Source: an uncultured Christensenella sp. (GTDB lineage: Bacteria > Bacillota > Clostridia > Christensenellales > Borkfalkiaceae). From it: a stretch of DNA of 64,000 bases. The position numbers and the translations under genes are program-made. This document shows, piece by piece, positions 60,752 through 64,000 of the stretch (position 1 is its first letter; the number at the start of each line of letters is the position of its first letter). The stretch lies in NCBI GenBank assembly GCA_910586065.1, contig CAJUGI010000003.1, positions 72,478 to 136,477 on the forward strand, read 5' to 3'. Below the pieces are notes generated by a model. That model was not told where the DNA came from, did not search any database, and saw nothing but the letters and a program-made list of their open reading frames with translations.

Positions 60752-61450
60752 TTAATCATAATAGTAATCGTCGTCATCATCATCGTCATCATAATAATCA
60801 TCTTCATCGGGTAAGCGGTTATAAACATTATTTACCGCCTCGAGATACAGTGAAAATGAATGTTTATTATAATCACGATTTGAGTTCTTCAATTTTAAAT
60901 ATTCATCTCTTATCTCATTCCAGCCGTTAGAATATTCAATTATTTCTTCTACCTTTGCGCCAGCATCACGGCTTAGATTCCTAAACACAAAATCATAATT
61001 ATCCTGTCTTTTGTCATGTTTCAAATAGTAATATCCATTTTCAGCACGGTTTCTGTCGTAGTAAATTATTGCGAAATCACAACTATGCTCTATTCGGTTT
61101 TTTTGCTTGTCGACAACTTTAATCGTAATTGCTGATGTGGAATCTTGCGGGTCTTTATACTTCGTATTTTTCAGCACGGTTCTAAAGGCGTCCATAAACT
61201 GCTGCTTAACCACATCAGCTTTATAATGGTAACCTTGTTTGGGTGCAGTTATAATTAAATTATAATCAAAATCATATCCGCTGTTTCCGCCAACAACTCG
61301 TGTTACAAGATGCCGTTTCCCGCTGCCTATCAAACTGAATTGAAACGTTGTTTCATATTTTTTACGCATTACAGCTTGAACTTGAACAATAATTTTTTCA
61401 AGTTCCTGTTTGACAGGTTTATACTCTGCTTTTGTAACATACTCGAACAT
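60752..61450 (-). CDS. Nucleotidyltransferase (Pol-beta fold), defence-like
   Basis: A 232-residue protein. FQFSLIGSGKRH (GS at 42-43) and GYDFDYNLII (Asp60 and Asp62), followed by SCDFAIIYYD (Asp125), make a full Pol-beta nucleotidyltransferase triad. The 16-residue gap between GS and D-x-D is longer than in classical CD-NTases, so a signalling role is only an analogy. The C-terminus is a striking Asp/Tyr run (DEDDYYDDDDDDDDYYYD). The ATG at 61450 has AGGAGA; 61471 is less likely. It lies between the membrane gene and the large gene. Confidence 0.7.
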   Translation of the reverse strand: MFEYVTKAEYKPVKQELEKIIVQVQAVMRKKYETTFQFSLIGSGKRHLVTRVVGGNSGYDFDYNLIITAPKQGYHYKADVVKQQFMDAFRTVLKNTKYKDPQDSTSAITIKVVDKQKNRIEHSCDFAIIYYDRNRAENGYYYLKHDKRQDNYDFVFRNLSRDAGAKVEEIIEYSNGWNEIRDEYLKLKNSNRDYNKHSFSLYLEAVNNVYNRLPDEDDYYDDDDDDDDYYYD

Positions 61451-61519
61451 ATAATTCTCCTTCTCGCCCATGCCTCCATTCAGCTCTTTTGCGCCAAATC
61501 GTTGTAGTATATCATATTT

Positions 61520-62518
61520 TTAAGATTTGTCAACCCTTTTTTTCGATTTTTTTATGGGGTTTTCCTTCTTTGCTTTCGTTCTCTTTACTTTTTTCGTCTT
61601 CGCTTTTTTCTTCTTTATGGCGTCGCTCTTTTTTGCGTCTGCGATAGCTTTTCGGAATGTAAAATACATCCAGAATAATGTGCTGTAATAGTAGTCTTCA
61701 TAGCTTTCGATAAAAGCACCAGTACGGTTGCTACGAATCTCACTCTCAAAATACCCATTAAAAAACCGATTGTGAATATTTACCACAAAGTTATGCACAA
61801 GTAGCATCACCCAATAACAAACTTCTTCTTCATCTGCTACTCCCAAACTTTTAGCACTCCAAACATAATCTACAGGTGGGATTGGATTATTTTTTACACT
61901 TTCAAGATCGCGTCCCATAATAAAATCAAAGTACTGATCAATATAGTTGCTCAGCCTAATACCGTCTATATGTTCATCAAACAATGTCACTATTGGCGAG
62001 CGGTCATATATCGTTTGGAAGCCATCACAAGCGTACTCATTAAATCTTGAACTTCTATACTCATCAAAAGCATAATGAAAATGTTTCGCACCATCATTGA
62101 GAAATTTATGCTGCCCAAGTTTGAATTTGTCTATGCATTCTTCCAGCAATTCAAAGCTATCATCAACCCATTGCGTTCCTTCTATTAGTGCAAGTTTAAA
62201 TCCCGCCAATTCTAATATCTTCTTCTGCAACCTATCTGAACATGCACAAAAGTTTGTATATATATTTCGATTATGTTTTTCGTGTCTATGCAAATTAGAT
62301 GCAATAATACACCACGGCAGATAATCTCTATCGTCCTCATTTTGAATAAGAAATTTATGTGCTTCTTCCTCTAATTTTTCATCCAACTTCTTCTGTTCCG
62401 CCTTTTCCAATTCCAATTCATGGCGATGCTGAAGCCAATATATTAAAAACGATACTGCCACCGTTGCTATTAACGATAAAACGCCGATAACTGTTTGAAC
62501 AATTTCTGCTGCCGACAT
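61520..62518 (-). CDS. Single-pass membrane protein with helical cytosolic domain
   Basis: A 332-residue protein. N-terminal membrane segment IVQTVIGVLSLIATVAVSFLIYW (about 6-28), then a coiled coil (RHELELEKAEQKKLDEKLEEEAHKF) and a helical domain with a Trp/Tyr-rich core (DYLPWCIIASNLHRH, SYEDYYYSTLFWMYFTF). The C-terminus is very Lys-rich (KKKKAKTKKVKRTKAKKEN), suggesting RNA, DNA or phospholipid contact. The good GGAGG site and the order membrane protein, nucleotidyltransferase, large protein suggest one operon. Confidence 0.7.
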   Translation of the reverse strand: MSAAEIVQTVIGVLSLIATVAVSFLIYWLQHRHELELEKAEQKKLDEKLEEEAHKFLIQNEDDRDYLPWCIIASNLHRHEKHNRNIYTNFCACSDRLQKKILELAGFKLALIEGTQWVDDSFELLEECIDKFKLGQHKFLNDGAKHFHYAFDEYRSSRFNEYACDGFQTIYDRSPIVTLFDEHIDGIRLSNYIDQYFDFIMGRDLESVKNNPIPPVDYVWSAKSLGVADEEEVCYWVMLLVHNFVVNIHNRFFNGYFESEIRSNRTGAFIESYEDYYYSTLFWMYFTFRKAIADAKKSDAIKKKKAKTKKVKRTKAKKENPIKKSKKRVDKS

Positions 62519-62627
62519 ACAACCTCCATTAAGGCAGTTTTTTTCTTTCTACCACCTTATCGGTACATCTGTCAAGCATACGAGAGCCGAGTGGTATCAT
62601 TTATATATAACCCCACCCGGCTATTCG

Positions 62628-64000
62628 CTAAACGGTTTCTCTTATGTCTATACCGCAATTGAATTGAAACTCTAATTCATGCTTGTCTATGACCTTGATT
62701 GCATCAAGCAGTTTCCGCATTACATCTTTATCCGTGCAATTCACTTTGGCATCATCGATTAACTCGTAGGCTTCTTGCAGTCTTTTCTGTGCAAGCTGGC
62801 ATTGCAGATTATGCGCATGCACATTTTTCTCTCTTTCTTCAAGGTCAGCTATTTTCTTGCTGTACTCTGCATATTTCACTTCATAATCTTCCAAGCTTAC
62901 ACCGCCATCCCTTTTTGCCTTGAATAAATCCAGCACCGCCTTTCTTTCTTGCATCAGAGCGGATCGGATTTCTTCGATATCTTCGGGTTTTTCGATGTTC
63001 ATACCTTCGAGAGTCGCTTGCTTAACAATTTCCATCAAGTCGTCTGTTTCGCCGAGCAACCTTTTCACTGCTCTTTCATAAGCTGCATAGATGTCCTGCT
63101 CTTTCAGCGGACGCATTTTGCATGCATGCTGGTCTTTCTGATGAGTTATGCATACCCATGTCGGAATAAACTCCCCAGACGCCACGGTTCGTCCGTTTCG
63201 TCTGAACTTTGCACCGCAGTTTGCGCAGACCAGCAATCCGCTCAACACATACTTTCTGCTGTATTTACCTTTACCCGTTTTTGCAGTCGAGCGTAGGTTT
63301 TTGCGTCTTTCTTTTTCCGCTTGCACCATATCGAACAGTTCCTGGCTGATAATTGCTGGATGGCTGTTTTCCACATAATAGCTTGGTGCTTGCCCTTCAT
63401 TTCTTACTCGGTGCTTGGACAGCACATCAGGTTTGAATGTCTTTCCGAGTATCGCATTCCCTGTATATTTCTCGTTTGCGAGGATATTAAGAATTGAGTT
63501 CGGCTTGAACCCATTTCCTTTCCTTGTCACATATCCTTCCGCATTCAGAGCATCTGCAATTTGTCTTACGGAATCCCCAGCAAGGTAATTGCGGAACACC
63601 TTTCTTATAATTTCGGCTTCTTCCTCCACGATTGTGTATTCGTCGCCGTCTTTTTTATACCCAAGGGTTGCAGGATTGATTAATACTTGACCGTCTTTAA
63701 ACCTTTTTTGATATGCCCATTTTATATTGGTTGACATGGTACGGCTTTCTTGTTCCGCCATCGCTGCCAATATCGTTATCAACACATCACCGCTTGCCGA
63801 CATTGTATCGATATTCTGCGTTTCGAAAAACACGCTAATCCCCATCTCCCTCAGCTCACGGATATACATTAAAGTATCAACAGTATTTCGCGCGAATCTT
63901 GATATGGATTTGACGAGTATGCGGTTAATTTTTCCAGCTCGGCAATCCTCTATCATTCTCATGAAGTTTTTTCTTGCCTCCGCCTTCGTTCCCGTCACGC
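62628..64000 (-). CDS. Large serine recombinase, N-terminus outside window
   Basis: The C-terminal 457 or so residues of a second large serine recombinase; the catalytic Ser lies beyond the window. Seen: KSISRFARNTVD (catalytic Arg), ATLGYKKDGDEY, the Recombinase domain (SVRQIADALNAEGYVTRKGNGFKPNSILNILANEKYTGNAILG), the zinc ribbon CANCGAKFRRNG...WVCITHQKDQHACKM, and a coiled coil (EDIEEIRSALMQERKAVLDLFKAKRDG and later). This is the usual architecture, in contrast to the recombinase at 55740. It is probably the integrase of the island, near one of its ends. Confidence 0.92.
   Translation of the reverse strand, partial: VTGTKAEARKNFMRMIEDCRAGKINRILVKSISRFARNTVDTLMYIRELREMGISVFFETQNIDTMSASGDVLITILAAMAEQESRTMSTNIKWAYQKRFKDGQVLINPATLGYKKDGDEYTIVEEEAEIIRKVFRNYLAGDSVRQIADALNAEGYVTRKGNGFKPNSILNILANEKYTGNAILGKTFKPDVLSKHRVRNEGQAPSYYVENSHPAIISQELFDMVQAEKERRKNLRSTAKTGKGKYSRKYVLSGLLVCANCGAKFRRNGRTVASGEFIPTWVCITHQKDQHACKMRPLKEQDIYAAYERAVKRLLGETDDLMEIVKQATLEGMNIEKPEDIEEIRSALMQERKAVLDLFKAKRDGGVSLEDYEVKYAEYSKKIADLEEREKNVHAHNLQCQLAQKRLQEAYELIDDAKVNCTDKDVMRKLLDAIKVIDKHELEFQFNCGIDIRETV

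Noticed and set aside
1..64000. CRISPR arrays, tRNA and rRNA genes
   Set aside because: No regularly spaced repeats and no tRNA- or rRNA-like sequence were noticed on reading; a tRNA scan was not possible.

Overview
This window looks like a chromosome segment from an uncultured gut-type anaerobe of the Clostridia (Bacillota). Support: strong AGGAGG ribosome sites, sigma-A type promoters with 17-bp spacers, lipobox lipoproteins, InlB/Big-type surface modules, FeoA/FeoA/FeoB with a Cys-rich companion, and large serine recombinases. A Christensenellales-like lineage is my guess from overall style only. Nothing here proves a genus. I saw no rRNA, tRNA or CRISPR array.

Layout. 0-13.7 kb is mostly housekeeping on the minus strand: rlmD (cut by the window start), a J-like/TPR protein with DUF5685 and trpS, thrC, a P-loop protein, an aminotransferase preceded by a strongly promoted structured RNA or leader, a small XRE regulator with a divergent Cys-rich gene, the feoA-feoA-feoB-companion iron locus with two palindromic operators, a TerB-like protein and a sugar acetyltransferase. 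13.8-20 kb holds two gene remnants and two large pectin-active lipoproteins (CE8 pectinesterase, CE12-type esterase).

20.3-26.4 kb is an accessory patch of DUF4303-like, SUKH-like and unassigned proteins, a methyltransferase, and an FAD oxidoreductase/HxlR pair divergent from a radical SAM gene. 26.6-40.6 kb is a plant-polysaccharide/pentose locus: GH43, a domain-permuted membrane-anchored GH3 with a small membrane protein and a lipoprotein, an AraC-type regulator, a CBM-like lipoprotein, then xylA-xylB-tkt. The AraC gene sits between two inverted, nearly identical promoter-leader blocks of about 100 bp, one driving the GH3 operon and one the lipoprotein and probably the xylose genes. 40.6-43.6 kb is a complete preQ1 operon (queD-queE-folE-queC-queF) behind a promoter and a preQ1-riboswitch-like leader.

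43.7-48.4 kb is a graveyard of small accessory genes: a broken CE12 esterase joined to another broken gene, a flavodoxin-like reductase, and a second copy of the DUF4303-HEAT module. The two module copies show reciprocal decay: DUF4303 survives at 21 kb and the HEAT-like gene at 46 kb, each beside a remnant of the other. Two unrelated genes here share one duplicated promoter block.

49 kb to the window end is a mobile or genomic island, nearly all on the minus strand. It carries two large serine recombinases. The inner one (55.7-57.6 kb) has lost the usual zinc ribbon and instead carries a C-terminal domain that recurs in three small proteins encoded directly after it. An AAA ATPase precedes it. 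Cargo includes a PIN/zinc-ribbon protein, a metallophosphatase overlapping an SGNH hydrolase, and a three-gene module (membrane protein, nucleotidyltransferase with a plausible Asp triad, large protein with a HicA-like C-terminus) that is my best candidate for an undescribed defence-type system.
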